From positions 10,003,001 through 10,067,000 of the forward strand of contig NC_083385.1 in the NCBI RefSeq assembly GCF_031755915.1: a stretch of DNA of 64,000 nt, given 5' to 3'. The translations under genes were made by a program, and so were the position numbers. The notes beneath the pieces are model-generated. The model saw only the letters and a list, made by a program, of their open reading frames with translations. It did not search any database and had not been told where the DNA came from. The stretch is from Ziziphus jujuba. Lineage: Eukaryota > Streptophyta > Magnoliopsida > Rosales > Rhamnaceae. Positions 11,580 through 23,102 of the stretch are shown here, piece after piece (position 1 is the stretch's first letter; each line of letters opens with the position of its first letter).

Positions 11580-13373
11580 TAAAAAGAAAACATATCCTAC
11601 TAATGAATGAGATCTCTTTATGAGGTTTCCACTTTATCAACATTCGAGAGAAAAAAGAGTAGTAGAATTTTGAGTCAAGGGTATGAAGAACTTACAACTA
11701 ACTTTTGGGTTTATTGGTTGTGGTGTTTGATTTGGTCTTTGTAAAGCCCCGGACTTGCAATGAATCGGATGAGCTGAGATGTAAGAGCAATCACTTAAAA
11801 GAGAAACGGAAACATGAGCTAGTAAAGCATCTAAACAAAGTAAGCAACTCACATAGAAATTAGGAAGATGAAATCAGCTCAAAATCTAAAAGAAACTTAG
11901 GGATCAAGGTGAGACTTACAAATCGTTTCTCTACCAGAGAGGAGGATCAGAGGAATTGCTGAGACACCTTTTAGTTTGCTGTAGTTGGCCTTGTAAATGT
12001 AAGAAGTTGAAATAGAAGTATGAAAGTGGAATCAGCGAAGAAAATTCACTCGCGGAGGCACGAGAAAGAGCAAGAAGATGAGGAAAACATTATTCTGCCA
12101 TGGAATCTTTTTTTGTGTGGTCGTGATTTACAAAACCAACCTTGGTCTTACTCAAGATCAAGCGGATGAAGATTTCAATATGGAAGGGTAGTTTAGTATA
12201 TTACATTTTAATCATTGGTCAAATGGTCAAACACAACCCAGATACCTAAGGACTTAAAGTCAACTATCTCCTAACACGGCTTGTTATGTGTGTGACTTGC
12301 AAGGATTCTTCCCCTTGCCTTCTTCGCTTGCCCAGTCTTTTTTTCTTCTTTATTTTTCTTTTTGTTTTTAGCATATTTGTATGGAAATTTATAACTTATT
12401 ACCCAATAGAACAAAATTGATGTTTATTTTGCAACAGCAAAAGCAATTCATTTTGGTTATCCCTCAAGTTAGCAAGTCAAATTGTTAAATAAGAAATTTC
12501 ATAATTTGAGTCCGAGAAATTGACAATCGAAGTGCATAAAATAGAAGCAAATGGTCAAATAAAATATGACAATTATAATTGAATGAAATTTGGTATGAGT
12601 AACTTTGTATAAATAGCCTCAAATTCTAGTATCTCCTCATAGAACTTTAAAAACTGTACTAGTCTGTGGAAAATCTTTCAGAAAAGTTTTGGTGAATTAA
12701 CAAGCATTTTTAGTTTTGTTTCAATGTAGAATTGTTCTCATGGAACAGAAGAATTACATTTAAACCTAAAGAGATAAAAACAATTGGAAAGAACAATATT
12801 TAATAATTGATAAAACTAGAAACTACGTTTCGGGTCACAGCTTCACTTCAAAAACCTCCATTAGTATTAAAGTTGAACAGCCCCACAGCGACTGTCTGAT
12901 AGACAACATGAATACTGACTCGTATGTACCATGTTTGCTTATTTTACTAACTAATCATATTAATAACTAGATCGGCTCCAACTTCCATTTATCATTTTAT
13001 TTTGTTACTTTTTGCCTAAGCCTGCCAAATTCTCCAACCTTTTATATAATTCCTGATACTTCAAAATTCAAATATTGATTTGGGATCCTATCATTAAATT
13101 TAAAATTCTTTGGTTATTATTAAATTATAGGTGTTAGTAAATTATAATTTTTGTTCGTATTCCCAACAAATAGCATGCGACCCATGACCTTTTATATGAA
13201 TACGCGTTTGTGGTTTTTTAATTTAATCAATTGTATTTTGTAGTCCAATTGTATAAAAAATAATAATAATAAAAATAATTATCTATTTCAGATCATAAAC
13301 CAAAATATTTCAAAATTTTAATTAGAATTTTCTGTTTTCTCTATATCTAATATAATTGCATTATTATTCAAAA

Positions 13374-13411
<38 letters not shown>

Positions 13412-13548
13412 GCATTATTCTAATATTACTAATCTTTAATTTACTAATGTGATCTGAGAAGATTATTTTTCTATTAAAATGAAGAAGTAATATTTACTGT
13501 CATATAGTAAAAATATCATTGAAAACCGAATGGATTCAGAATTTGCAA
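11305..13548. other. Intergenic between ZAR1 upstream side and first AAA-ATPase
   Basis: Includes the ZAR1 upstream region, with a compound (AT)n(TG)n microsatellite at 11526-11578. No gene is supported; the 71-codon frame near 11637-11852 shows no protein-like features. From about 12,890 to 13,548 the sequence is homologous to 27,170-28,160, the 3' flank of the second AAA-ATPase. A (TA)n run lies at 13,376-13,406. Confidence 0.6.
11526..11578. repeat. Compound (AT)n(TG)n microsatellite
   Basis: About 12 AT followed by about 15 TG dinucleotides, 220 bp upstream of the ZAR1 start codon. Confidence 0.95.
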
Positions 13549-15859
13549 TTAATAACTTAAATACTTTTGGCGCATGAATCCAAATCTCTGAAAGGATCTT
13601 CTTCTGCCTCTCACAATTGGCCTCCTAAAGTTTCGCACAATTCTCTCAATTCTCTTAACGTTATTATCATCTATTTTTTGCCTCTTTGCAATTTGATTTT
13701 GAGGTTCAGTTGCTTCTCCTTCAACTCCACTCTTAGCACTCTCTTCAGCTTTCTTATTCTCATCGATCTCAATCTTCTTGCGTTTCAAGAAATTAACAAG
13801 TCCTGTAAGAGCAACATCCGCATCATCGTTCTTCATAAGCTCCTCTGCAATCTCAGCTGGGGTGACCTCCATGCTATCGACAATGGACTCAATTTCTCCA
13901 CAGAGATGGTGCTGATTTCCATGAACACCCAGATAATTAGAGGCCAAGATCTTGAACCCATTGCTGGTGCAGTAGGACATGTTGATGTGCATATCCATTC
14001 GACCAGGACGCAACAATGCCGGGTCGAGACGATCTTTATGATTGGTGGTGAACACGATGACTCGCTCATCGCCACAGCTCGACCATAAACCATCAATGAA
14101 GTTCAATATTCCCGACAGTGTCAGCTACAAGAAATACAACACAAAAATGCATACGGAGAATCATACAAAACTTTTTATCTAATATTGGATGAAAAGTGAA
14201 AGGTGAAATGATTTTTCTCAATTTTTTATATTACTTTTATTTGTAAGAATGGGAATCTCAATTCTCAACCCATCCTTATCAACTTACATGGATGGATTCC
14301 ACTTCCAAATTCCAGCCAACCAAAAGTGCTGAAAAGCTCAAGAATGTAATATTACATATTTTGTGTTTTGTCCATGTATTCTTTGTACCCCAAAAAAAAA
14401 CAAAAAAAAAAAAAAACATTTCATAAAAGCCAAGTTCTACAATGTAATGAGTGCCATCTAACCTAACCAATCTCAATTCACCCAGATAATGATCACATCT
14501 CCATCTCCATCTCCATCTCCATCTCCATCTTATTATTATTTTTTATTTTTTATTTTTTTGGGGCTAAATTTCTCCATCCTATTAATCTAGTTCTTCTTGA
14601 TGAATAATTCGAGCTTGATAAGAACTATGTTAAATCGTGTGTGTACTGAAGGTATGGTGCATAAATGATAAATCAATTTATTATTTTTATTTCATTTGTA
14701 GAGTATAAATGGACCCAATTTCGGTATAGACTATAAATGGACACCCCAAAAAAAACAAAAAAGTTATGTAGTCAAAGGCCAAAAACGCAATTAATTAAAC
14801 AAAGGGGCATATTAATTAATCAGAATCAATTAATTAAAGAAAGAAGACGAAGAAGAAGGGGATCATATTCATACTAACCCCGCTGTAGGAAGCATCAAAA
14901 TGATCGTTGTCTTGCCGATTCTGCATCTCGATGCTGCAATCGATATCCTCGATGACTAAAATTGACCGATTGGTGGTAGACAACAAAACCCTCCTCAAAT
15001 CCGAATTGCTGTATATACTCGTCAGCTCCAAGTCATAGATATCGAATTTCAAATAATTAGCCATGGCCGCAATCAAACTCGATTTCCCAGTACCAGGAGG
15101 ACCATATAGCAAATATCCTCTTTTCCAAGCTTTCCCAACTTTCTTATAGAAATCTCTCCTCCTAACAAACCTATCCAAATCCTCCATAATCTCTTTCTTC
15201 AGCTCCGGCTCCATAGCCAAGGTGTCGAATGTCGCCGGATGTTCCAGATTCACGGAACCCCAGGTACCCTCATAATCATCGTCGCAGTATTTAGACAAAG
15301 ACGGACAGTCTCTATTGTAAAGCTTCAAAACCTTGTCTTCCTGTTTAATGGCTTTCGCTCGGACCAACACGTAGGGCAAGTAGGACTCCATCACAACGTC
15401 TTTGAACTTCTTCTTGAAGGTGATGTTGAAGAATCGCTTCTCGCGGCTGTGGGTGTTCTTATCGGGTTCGGTGCAGACGAACCGCCACTTGATTCGGATG
15501 TTCTGGAATGTGTCTGTGACCTCCTGCCCCTTGTCGATGGAGAAGGTGAGGGACTTCTGCTTCGGGGTTTGGCTCACTCGGAGACGATCGGTCGAGGGGC
15601 TGATTTTGGTCCGGAGATAGACCTCGGCGGCGTCGAAGACCTGGTTTCGAGTCATGCTGCAATACTCGTCCACGAGCAGAGTGAGGTCGGAGGAGAGAGG
15701 ATTGAAGAGGGAACGAAGGGCTAGGGAAAGGTAGACACGGAGCTCGTAGGGAACGATGTCGTTGACCATGGACCGAATCAGCATCATGGAGGCCGAGAAT
15801 GAGGCATAGGCCGCGAACAGTGCCGACGGTGAGGTTGGAATATCTTTCAGAGAAAACAT
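13549..15859 (-). CDS. BCS1-like/HSR4-type AAA-ATPase, copy A
   Basis: Two exons, 15859-14879 and 14124-13549, phase 0, donor GG|GTTAGTA, acceptor CTTGTAG; 518 residues. I prefer the ATG at 15859 over an in-frame one at 15907 because copy B starts at the equivalent MFSLxDIPTSPS. Order: membrane-anchor segment (about 10-35), AAA-associated N-terminal domain, Walker A GPPGTGKSS, Walker B ILVIEDIDC at the end of exon 1; exon 2 starts LTLSGILNFIDGLWSSCGDE and carries the second region of homology with LRPGRMD, then a lysine-rich tail. Arabidopsis relatives At3g50930 (HSR4/OM66, outer mitochondrial membrane, induced by stress and salicylate) and At3g50940 sit next to ZAR1, as this gene does. Substrate is unknown. 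Confidence 0.92.
14489..14530. repeat. (CATCTC)n hexamer microsatellite
   Basis: About six to seven copies of CATCTC within the intron of AAA-ATPase copy A. Confidence 0.9.
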
Positions 15860-15952
15860 GGCTACCGGGTTTGGGCAACTCAGCAATTCGGAGATGAGTT
15901 GAGTCAATTCAAGTCGAGTCGCGGTGAGTTGGAAATTTTGGTGTATCCCAAG

Positions 15953-15960
15953 TATTTATA
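15953..15960 (-). promoter_or_regulatory. Candidate TATA box of AAA-ATPase copy A
   Basis: TATAAATA on the minus strand, about 95 bp upstream of the chosen start codon at 15859. Similar motifs precede the other three copies at 60-110 bp, which supports the start choices. Confidence 0.5.
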
Positions 15961-16941
15961 ATGAATAAATCCTGTTTCGTCTAAGCTTTATAGACTTATC
16001 TGATGTCATGTTTTAAAAAGTAAATAAAGGTGTCGGATTTATCCTTCTATTAATTATTCTTTTTTTCTTTCACATAATTTAATTTTAAATTACTCATCAA
16101 CATTTTTTTTAAGTTTTTGAAATTTTAGGTGGGCCGGAAAATAAAATCTATATATTTATATTTATATTTTTATTTAAAATTATTATTAAATAAATTTATT
16201 AATTAAATATATTTATGTTCAGAAATATATAATTTAATATTTCAAATATATTTAAATATGCGATCAAATAGTTTTAGATATAAACATTTTAAGTTTATTT
16301 AGAAATATACTATTGAATATTTCAAATGTATTTAAAATATACGATTTAACATTTTAAATATATTTAGAAATATGTAATTGAATATCTTAAATATATTCAG
16401 AATTATACAATAATCATCTTTAAGACGTTTATAATTTTAAAATCGAATATTTCAACGAATACATCTTTTCATTATTCAAAGTGTTCTAACTCTAAAGAAA
16501 ATTTTATATAATTTTCATAATCATCAGTTTCTTTCAAAAATATTATAAAGAGTTGTCGTAAAGTAGTGTTTGATTTGTAAATGATTTATCAAAAAAAAAA
16601 TGATTTAGTTAAGAATATATGAATTATGAATATTTTAAATATTAAAAATATAAATAATAATATATAAAGAATAATAGTAATTTTAAAATTGTGAAAGAAC
16701 TTCTCTTATTTTTTTTATCTTTTTTTTTTTTTTTTTAACTTTACAAATTTGATGTTAGGAAATTTGTTTTAATTAATTGTGATTCTTTTTTTTATTATTA
16801 TTATGTTTTTCTCCTAATGCTAAAGCATAAATATATTTGGTATTTTACTCAAATATCTCGGCGCTGCTCTACCACTTTCCTATTATAAAGGTTTTATGAT
16901 GAATAAGATTTTATAAGGCGAAAGGAAAGTATGGGTGTCAT
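15961..16941. other. AAA-ATPase A upstream DNA, very AT-rich
   Basis: No coding sequence seen. Imperfect short repeats of a TTTAAATATATTTAGAAATAT-like theme occur at about 16,190-16,410. It ends at the LINE target site. Confidence 0.5.
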
Positions 16942-16961
16942 AAGTCAGCTTTTTTTTTTTT
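16942..16961. repeat. LINE target-site duplication, left copy
   Basis: AAGTCAGC followed by a T run; it matches AAGTCAG plus a T run at 22842-22867 just after the element's poly(A). One substitution and a different T-run length separate the copies. Confidence 0.75.
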
Positions 16962-17073
16962 GGTCACTGCAAGTTATATTAATTCTCAGTAAATCCAGAG
17001 CGATTTTGAGTGTAGGTTGTGATAACCCTGGCCATACCTCCGTGGAGTTCTCCCTCATTCTTTCTTTCGTGCA

Positions 17074-18474
17074 ATGGAAGAGCGTACCCAGTGGCAACAG
17101 ATTAGTAATGCTTTACAATTGGAACTAGTAGTCGATGCAGACAATGCTACACGACTATCCAAAATACTGTTTGGTTGGGAAGATTATGTCTGAGAAGCAT
17201 TTCAAGGTCAATGTGGTTTAATCTATCATTCGGAGTGTCTGGTTCACTAATGATCTGGTAAGAGTTGAACCTCTGCGACCAAATATTTTTCTTTTTTGTT
17301 TCAAATCAGAGGCTGATATAACTAGGATCTGGAAGAAGCGACCCTGGTCCATAGACGGTGCTCACTTAGTCCTCCGAGAGTGGAAGCCGAAGCTATCTTT
17401 TGAAGATCTTAATTTCACTTTCTCATCTTTTTTAGTCCAAATCCATGGACTCCCTCTACAGTTTATGAATAGGGAAAATGCAATTACGATTGGAGGCTTA
17501 TTCCAAAAAGTCTTGCATTGTGAATACTCTTCTAGAGTTAATGTCATAGGGATGAAGTATATGCGATTACAAGTTGAAGTTGATATTACTAAGCCCCTTC
17601 TGACGGGTTTCTTTCATAAGATTGGTAGTGGAGGAACTTGGATACAGTTCGCTTATGAATGACTAGCGGAATTTTGTTATGTGTGTGGGCGCATTGGTCA
17701 TGGAAAAAGTTCATGTCAATTCTCAAATATAGCCATACCCAGCACAGAATCGAGTCAGTATGGCCCTTGGATACGGGCTGAGATGAATGAATTCGCCATT
17801 GTCCGTGAAGGACACTTTTTGAGGCTGGTCGAAGTACCAAGGGGAGAGTTGGATGACTCCTTATCGGATGAAATCAATCGAGATGTTCGAGTAGAGAAGG
17901 ATGAAAATAACAATGAAGGCAAAATTTCAGATGAGTCAACATTTGTTTCCAAGAAGGAGGGTGAGTCGAATCAGGCGAGTTCAGCTGTAGGTGAGCCTAC
18001 TCTAGATCTACAGGGTGAGGGAAAAGGCTATATGAAAGAACCAGTGGCGGACCAACACGTGGCTAAACTTTACAGGCATGTGGATCAGATGTAGGAGTAT
18101 TCTGTCACATCCATTCAGAATTCAAACGTTACTGTGTTAGGGAAGGATTTTGATTTAAACAAAAGCCAGGCTGTTTCCCTCCCTTTTTCCATAGGGGCCA
18201 AAAAGCATGTTGGGCTAGATTTGGGCCCGGGAGCTGAGCCTCAAGTGATGGACTTAGAAGAACATAGAATCGCGAGCCCACCTCTCAACCTCCCAGGTCT
18301 TGTAACAGGCAAACAAGCTGGGAAAAGAAAACGAGAAGCCCACAGGTCACCTTGCGAAATCTCATACACTCGGAAAAGGGCTGGGCTTCTTATTCAAGAT
18401 GTTGCGGATACAACTAGAACATGTAACGAATTAAACAACATGGCCCAATCAGAGAGACATGCAAAACTAGAATA
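17074..18474 (+). pseudogene. LINE ORF1 (DUF4283/zinc-knuckle protein), broken
   Basis: Starts MEERTQWQQISNAL at 17074 and meets a stop after WEDYV. Coding resumes with the DUF4283-like PNIFLFCFKSEADI and WSIDGAHLVLREW (about 17,270-17,400), reaches a stop at about 17,659, then a CCHC knuckle CYVCGRIGHGKSSC at about 17,675-17,720, followed by a low-complexity tail to 18,474 with another stop at 18,094. This layout is that of plant L1 ORF1 nucleic-acid-binding proteins; at least three in-frame breaks are visible. Confidence 0.8.
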
Positions 18475-18678
18475 AGGAATTCCTCTTTCTTCCCAAAGTG
18501 GTGGTTTTAACCAGGTAGGTACACTTTCACTTTCACCCAAAACTAAAATTAAAGCTTTAGCAAGGAGAGGCCGGAAGCCGGGAAGTATTTTGGGACAGAA
18601 TGTGCAGTCAAGCGAGTTGTTAGATTCGGGTAACATCATGGCTGACAAGGCGGGCTTTACCAAGCCCCCCACCTCATC

Positions 18679-21600
18679 ATGAATGTTATTTCATGGAACT
18701 GCCGAGATCTGGGTTGAGCCTCGGCAGTGCGAGGGTTGAAAAGCCTCATTAAAAATTTTGTCCCGATGGGGTTATTTCTTATGGAAACTAAGTTTGATTT
18801 TAGTAGAATGTATAAAATAGCTAAATTTTTACCTTTTGAATATGCTGAGTTCGTGGAAGCTAACTGGAGAGTAGGAGGTTTAGCACTTCTTTGGAGCTCC
18901 GAAGTTGATTGGCAGGTCACATATAAATCTGATTGGATTATTGGTGTTAATACTACTCTCCATAATGGGTTAGTATGTAGTTGTTGGTTTTGCTATTGCC
19001 CAGCCCGGAGAAGTTTAAAAGGGAGTTTTTGGGAACAGCTTGCCAACGTAGTTCGATGAGGTAGCAGTATCTGGATGTGCATGGGAGATTTTAATGATAT
19101 TATTGGCCAAGAAGAAAAATTGGGAGGACGGAAGGTGACCAGGAAGTCGCACGTTTTTCTAAAGAATTTTATGGTAGATATGAGAGCTTTAGATTTGGGA
19201 TTTTCTAGCAGCCTTTACACTTGGTGTAACAAAAAGGTGGGGGAGTGCAAATATAAGGGAGAGGATTGATAGAGTTATAGCTAGTCCTGAATGGAGGATT
19301 ACTTTCAATAAAGCAGGGGTCATCCATCTTCCGCCGACTGGTTCCGACCACTTGCCTATTAAACTATCTTTCATTCAAGATCATCTGTCTTTCCCCAAAT
19401 CGGTTCGGTTCTTGGAAGCCTGGACACGGGAGCTAGCCTGCGAAAAGGTTATCAAGGAGGCTTGGGACTTTAATTCACATTTTACAGGTAGATTGCCTCT
19501 CTGTATCAGATTAAAAAATACAGCCAATGCCCTACGAGCTTGGAACAAGAACAGTTTCAGATATTGCCATTCGAGGATCAAAGAGTTGGAGTCCCAACTC
19601 TCTCAGCTTTTCAACCTTCCCCCTTCGGAAGACAATATAAAAAATCAATAGGTTTTACAAGCAGAAATTGATGAGTGGAGGCTTAGAATGGAGATAACTT
19701 AGAGATAGAAATCACAAGAGACGTGGCTCAAAGCGGGTGATCGAAACTCCAAACTCTTTCATGCTTTGACAGTGGCCAAGAGAAAACGGAATTTCATTAC
19801 AGCTATTCAAGATGATACTGGGGAGTGGTTGGAATCCAGATAGGCCATTGGAACATTTCTCACCAAAAAATACACTGAGTTGTACAAACTGGAGCCTGTA
19901 GTGTTATGTGACTGCATTGATGAGTTCATAACAGGAGGCGTTACCAAGGCTGACAATGCGAGGATGGAGGTTGTTCCCACGGCAGACGAAATTTTAAAAA
20001 TAGTTAAGAGCATGCATCCCATTAAAGCCCCCAAGCTGGATGGGATGCCTGCTCTTTTCTTCCAGGATTATTGGACCACGGTTGGGAAAGAGGTAATAAA
20101 AATGATTCAAAATGCTTTCAGGACGGTAACCATTCCGAGAGGGGTTAGCAGGATTTTCATTGTCCTAATTCCTAAAGCAAGTCAAATCTCCTCCTTCAAC
20201 CTATTAGCCTGTGTAATACTACCTACAAAATCCTGTCCAAGCTACTGGTTGATCGGTTCAGAACTGTCATGGACAAATTGGTCTCTCCTTTCCAAGCGGC
20301 CTTCATTCCAGGCAGGTGGATTGGTGAGAATTCGATTTTAGCCAATGAAATAATCCACACAATGAAAAAAAGCAGACGTGGGAAAGGACTAGTTGGGATC
20401 AAATTAAATATGTTAAAAGCGTACGATCATGTGGATTGGGGAATGCTAACTAGGATCATTTCCAAATTCGGTTTCTCTCATAAATTGGTGGACCTCATAC
20501 TAAGATGCATTTCTTCAGATAGTGTAGAGCTACTACTAAATGGAAGTGTATTTGGAAGAGTGGATGTGGAAAGGGGTATCCACCAAGGGGGCCCGTTGTC
20601 CCCTTTTCTTTTTATTCTTTATTCCAAGTTGCTATCCAGAATGCTCTTGAATTTAGAAAGAGATGAGAAATTACATGGCATTAAAATTGGCCGTACTAGT
20701 CCCTCTATTTCTTATCTTTTCTTCGCCGATGATATCCTTATTTTTTGTAAGGCAAACACTGAAGAAATTACGCAGTTAAAGGAATGCCTGCATCAATATT
20801 GCACCTGGACGGGTCAGAGGATAAATGCAAGTAAATCAGGTTGTTTTTTTCTCTAAATCCACACCAGTTCACATCAAGGCTAACATTAGGAAAATTCTAG
20901 AGTTGAAGGAGCTACCGAGAGATGCCAAATACCTTGGCAATCCTCTTTTCATTGGCAGGAACCACTCGCAGGCCTTTGATGACCTTAGAAAGAAGGTTGA
21001 AGATAAACATCAAGGTTGGAAATCCAAACTTCTTTTCCAAACTGGTAGGTACACTCTCATTAAGTCGGTGGTTAGCTCCATTCCTGTTTATGCCATGTCT
21101 GCTGTTAAGCTTATTGACAAATGATGCCGGAAAATTGAGAGTCTTGCTTGCAAGTTCCTATAGGGGGGCAATCGTAACAACAGACCATTCATCCCTATAT
21201 CCTGGTCCAGATTATGCAAAGCTAAAATTGAAGGAGGGCTTGGACTTCGGAAGTTAAAAGATATGAATTTAGCCTTGCTAAGTAAATTAAGCTGGTTCTT
21301 AGCTTCTGACTTCCCGAAATTATGGGTTCAAGCTGTTAAGTCCAAATACTTGGCCGGTAGTGGTTTCTTGAGGTGTAGGAAGAAGAAGAATAGTTCTTGG
21401 ATGTGGAATAGCATTCTGCTTTCTTGAAAACTCATTATGAATGGTCTCTGCTATAGAATGGGCAAAGGCAATGAAATTAGCATTTGGGAAGATTCGTGGG
21501 TTCCAAACAATCCCAATTTCAAGCGAATACCGAGATTTGTAGAAGCACTTCTGATACACGGCATGGTGAATGTTCTTAGATCAAAGAATGGTAACTGGAA

Positions 21601-22636
21601 CATAGATATACTCAACTCTCTCTTTAATGCAGGAACTGTACACAACATCTGTAGAATACCAACAAGAAATGCAAATCTGGAAGACAAAATAATTTGGAAG
21701 GGGAATGCCAACAGTAAATTCTCTGTAAAGTCAGCATATAACCTTGAGCATCGTTCCAATTTATTAAGTTCTAATTGGTGGAAGCATTTGTGGAAGTCTA
21801 AGCTACACAAGAGGCTAAAATTCTTCTTATGGAAATTTGCTAATCTCGGTCTCGCGACTGCATCAAACCTTACCGCTAGAAACATGGTGGTAGTGAGGAC
21901 GGATTGTGTGCATGGTTGTGAATGCGTTAAGACAGAAAACCATCTGTTTTTTCACTGCCAGATTGCCAGAGCAGTCTGGTTTGCCACGCCTTGGGGCATA
22001 AAATGGGACTGGTACATCGAATGTTCTCTTCAAGAGAAATTGCACCTTATAGCCAATCCTATGGGGTTTCTCCTAGTTCTTTCAAAAGGCAAGGAGGACT
22101 TTTTTCTGGCTGCCTCACTCATTTTGAAGCATCTGTGGAGGTTGAGAAACCAACTCATTCATGACAAGTATCCTGTCTGCCTCAACCATACTCTGTTCTT
22201 TTTGAAAAAAAGGTTTCGAAAAACAAAAGTTGCAAAAGACAATAATTTTCATGCAGTCTCGGATAGCCATCAAAACCTCATGCACTGGCACAAACCTCCC
22301 ATGCACGTGGTGAAAGTTAATTCAGATGCGGTAGTAAAAGGTGGAGCTACCGCTGTCGGAATGGTAGCTAGTGATCATCGGGGCCAAGTGCTCACCATTA
22401 AGGCTGTTCCACTTTGGTCACACATTCCTGAGTTAGCAGAGGCTTTTGGCATTTTACAGGGCCTCATCATGGCGAAATCGGAAGGGTGGCAAAGGGTTTG
22501 GTGCGAGTCTGATGCTAAAAACCTCATCTCTCACCTATCACATAATGATCCTCAATCTTATCACTGGGCAGCGGAGGGAGTAGTTAACGAGGTTCGTCAA
22601 CTGATATCCTCCTTCCAGGAAGTGAGGTTCTTATAA
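18679..22636 (+). pseudogene. LINE ORF2 (endonuclease-reverse transcriptase-RNase H), broken
   Basis: Begins MNVISWNCRDLG at 18679, followed at once by a stop. Endonuclease region to about 19,350 (METKFD; MGDFNDI at 19,081). Reverse transcriptase about 20,270-20,860 with FQAAFIPGRW, IHQGGPLSPFLFILY and the active-site segment FFADDILIF. A zinc-binding region follows (about 21,780-22,000, WWKHLWKSKLHKRLKFFLWK), then RNase H at about 22,310-22,630 with VNSDAVVKGG and CESDAKN. Stops or frame changes occur at about 19,058, 19,267, 19,650, 20,200, 20,854, 21,124 and 21,426. It cannot make a complete enzyme. Confidence 0.87.
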
Positions 22637-22841
22637 GCACCAATTTTGTGGCTCATTATGTCAGCAACTAGTGTCTGTATAATGGTTGTTTTGGTAGTCT
22701 GTTTATTAATTCTTTCCCATCTAGTTTTGCTTCTTTTGTATCCCAGGAGGCAGGTTGTGAGCCCACTTCCTTTTTGGAGGCTTCGGTCTGGGATTCTTTT
22801 GGTTTATAAAACATGAGTTTCAGCCCCCAAAAAAAAAAAAA

Positions 22842-22867
22842 AAGTCAGTTTTTTTTTTTTTTTTTTT
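22842..22867. repeat. LINE target-site duplication, right copy
   Basis: AAGTCAG plus a long T run immediately after the LINE poly(A), matching 16942-16961. Confidence 0.75.
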
Positions 22868-23102
22868 CAGCCATTGAAGATGATAGTTTGGCACAAAGCT
22901 CAAGTAACCTTTTTATTTGCAGATACAAAAGTTAAGGTGCAAATTTTAATAAGTTCTCTTATTATTTTGGATGATGTTGTATTGTTAAATTTGCATAGTG
23001 TATAGTGCAGGATAGCTTAATGCCAACACTATTAAAAGACATTTTTTTTTTATCCACCTAAAAGTCAGATTGTCTCTTATATATAATTAGCTACCTATAC
23101 AG
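22868..23102. other. Short spacer between LINE and LTR
   Basis: AT-rich, no gene. It ends with TACAG, the probable target duplication of the LTR that follows. Confidence 0.5.

Larger units (their letters stand above)
16962..22841 (+). mobile_element. L1-type LINE, near full length, decayed
   Basis: A 5.9-kb non-LTR retrotransposon on the plus strand, bounded by a matching target duplication and ending in poly(A) (from about 22829). It carries an ORF1 with a DUF4283-like region and a CCHC zinc knuckle, and an ORF2 with apurinic endonuclease, reverse transcriptase, zinc-binding and RNase H domains. Several stops and frame changes make it non-autonomous. It inserted upstream of AAA-ATPase copy A and helps account for the 12-kb gap between copies A and B. 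Confidence 0.9.

Noticed and set aside
11637..11852. 71-codon minus-strand frame upstream of ZAR1
   Set aside because: No domain, no codon bias; it lies in presumed leader or promoter DNA.
13567..14088. 173-codon plus-strand frame opposite AAA-ATPase A exon 2, and similar frames at 15239-15724, 28235-28690, 30400-30984 and 36354-36845
   Set aside because: Antisense shadows of conserved AAA-ATPase exons; the same shadow appears in each copy only because the sense strand is conserved.
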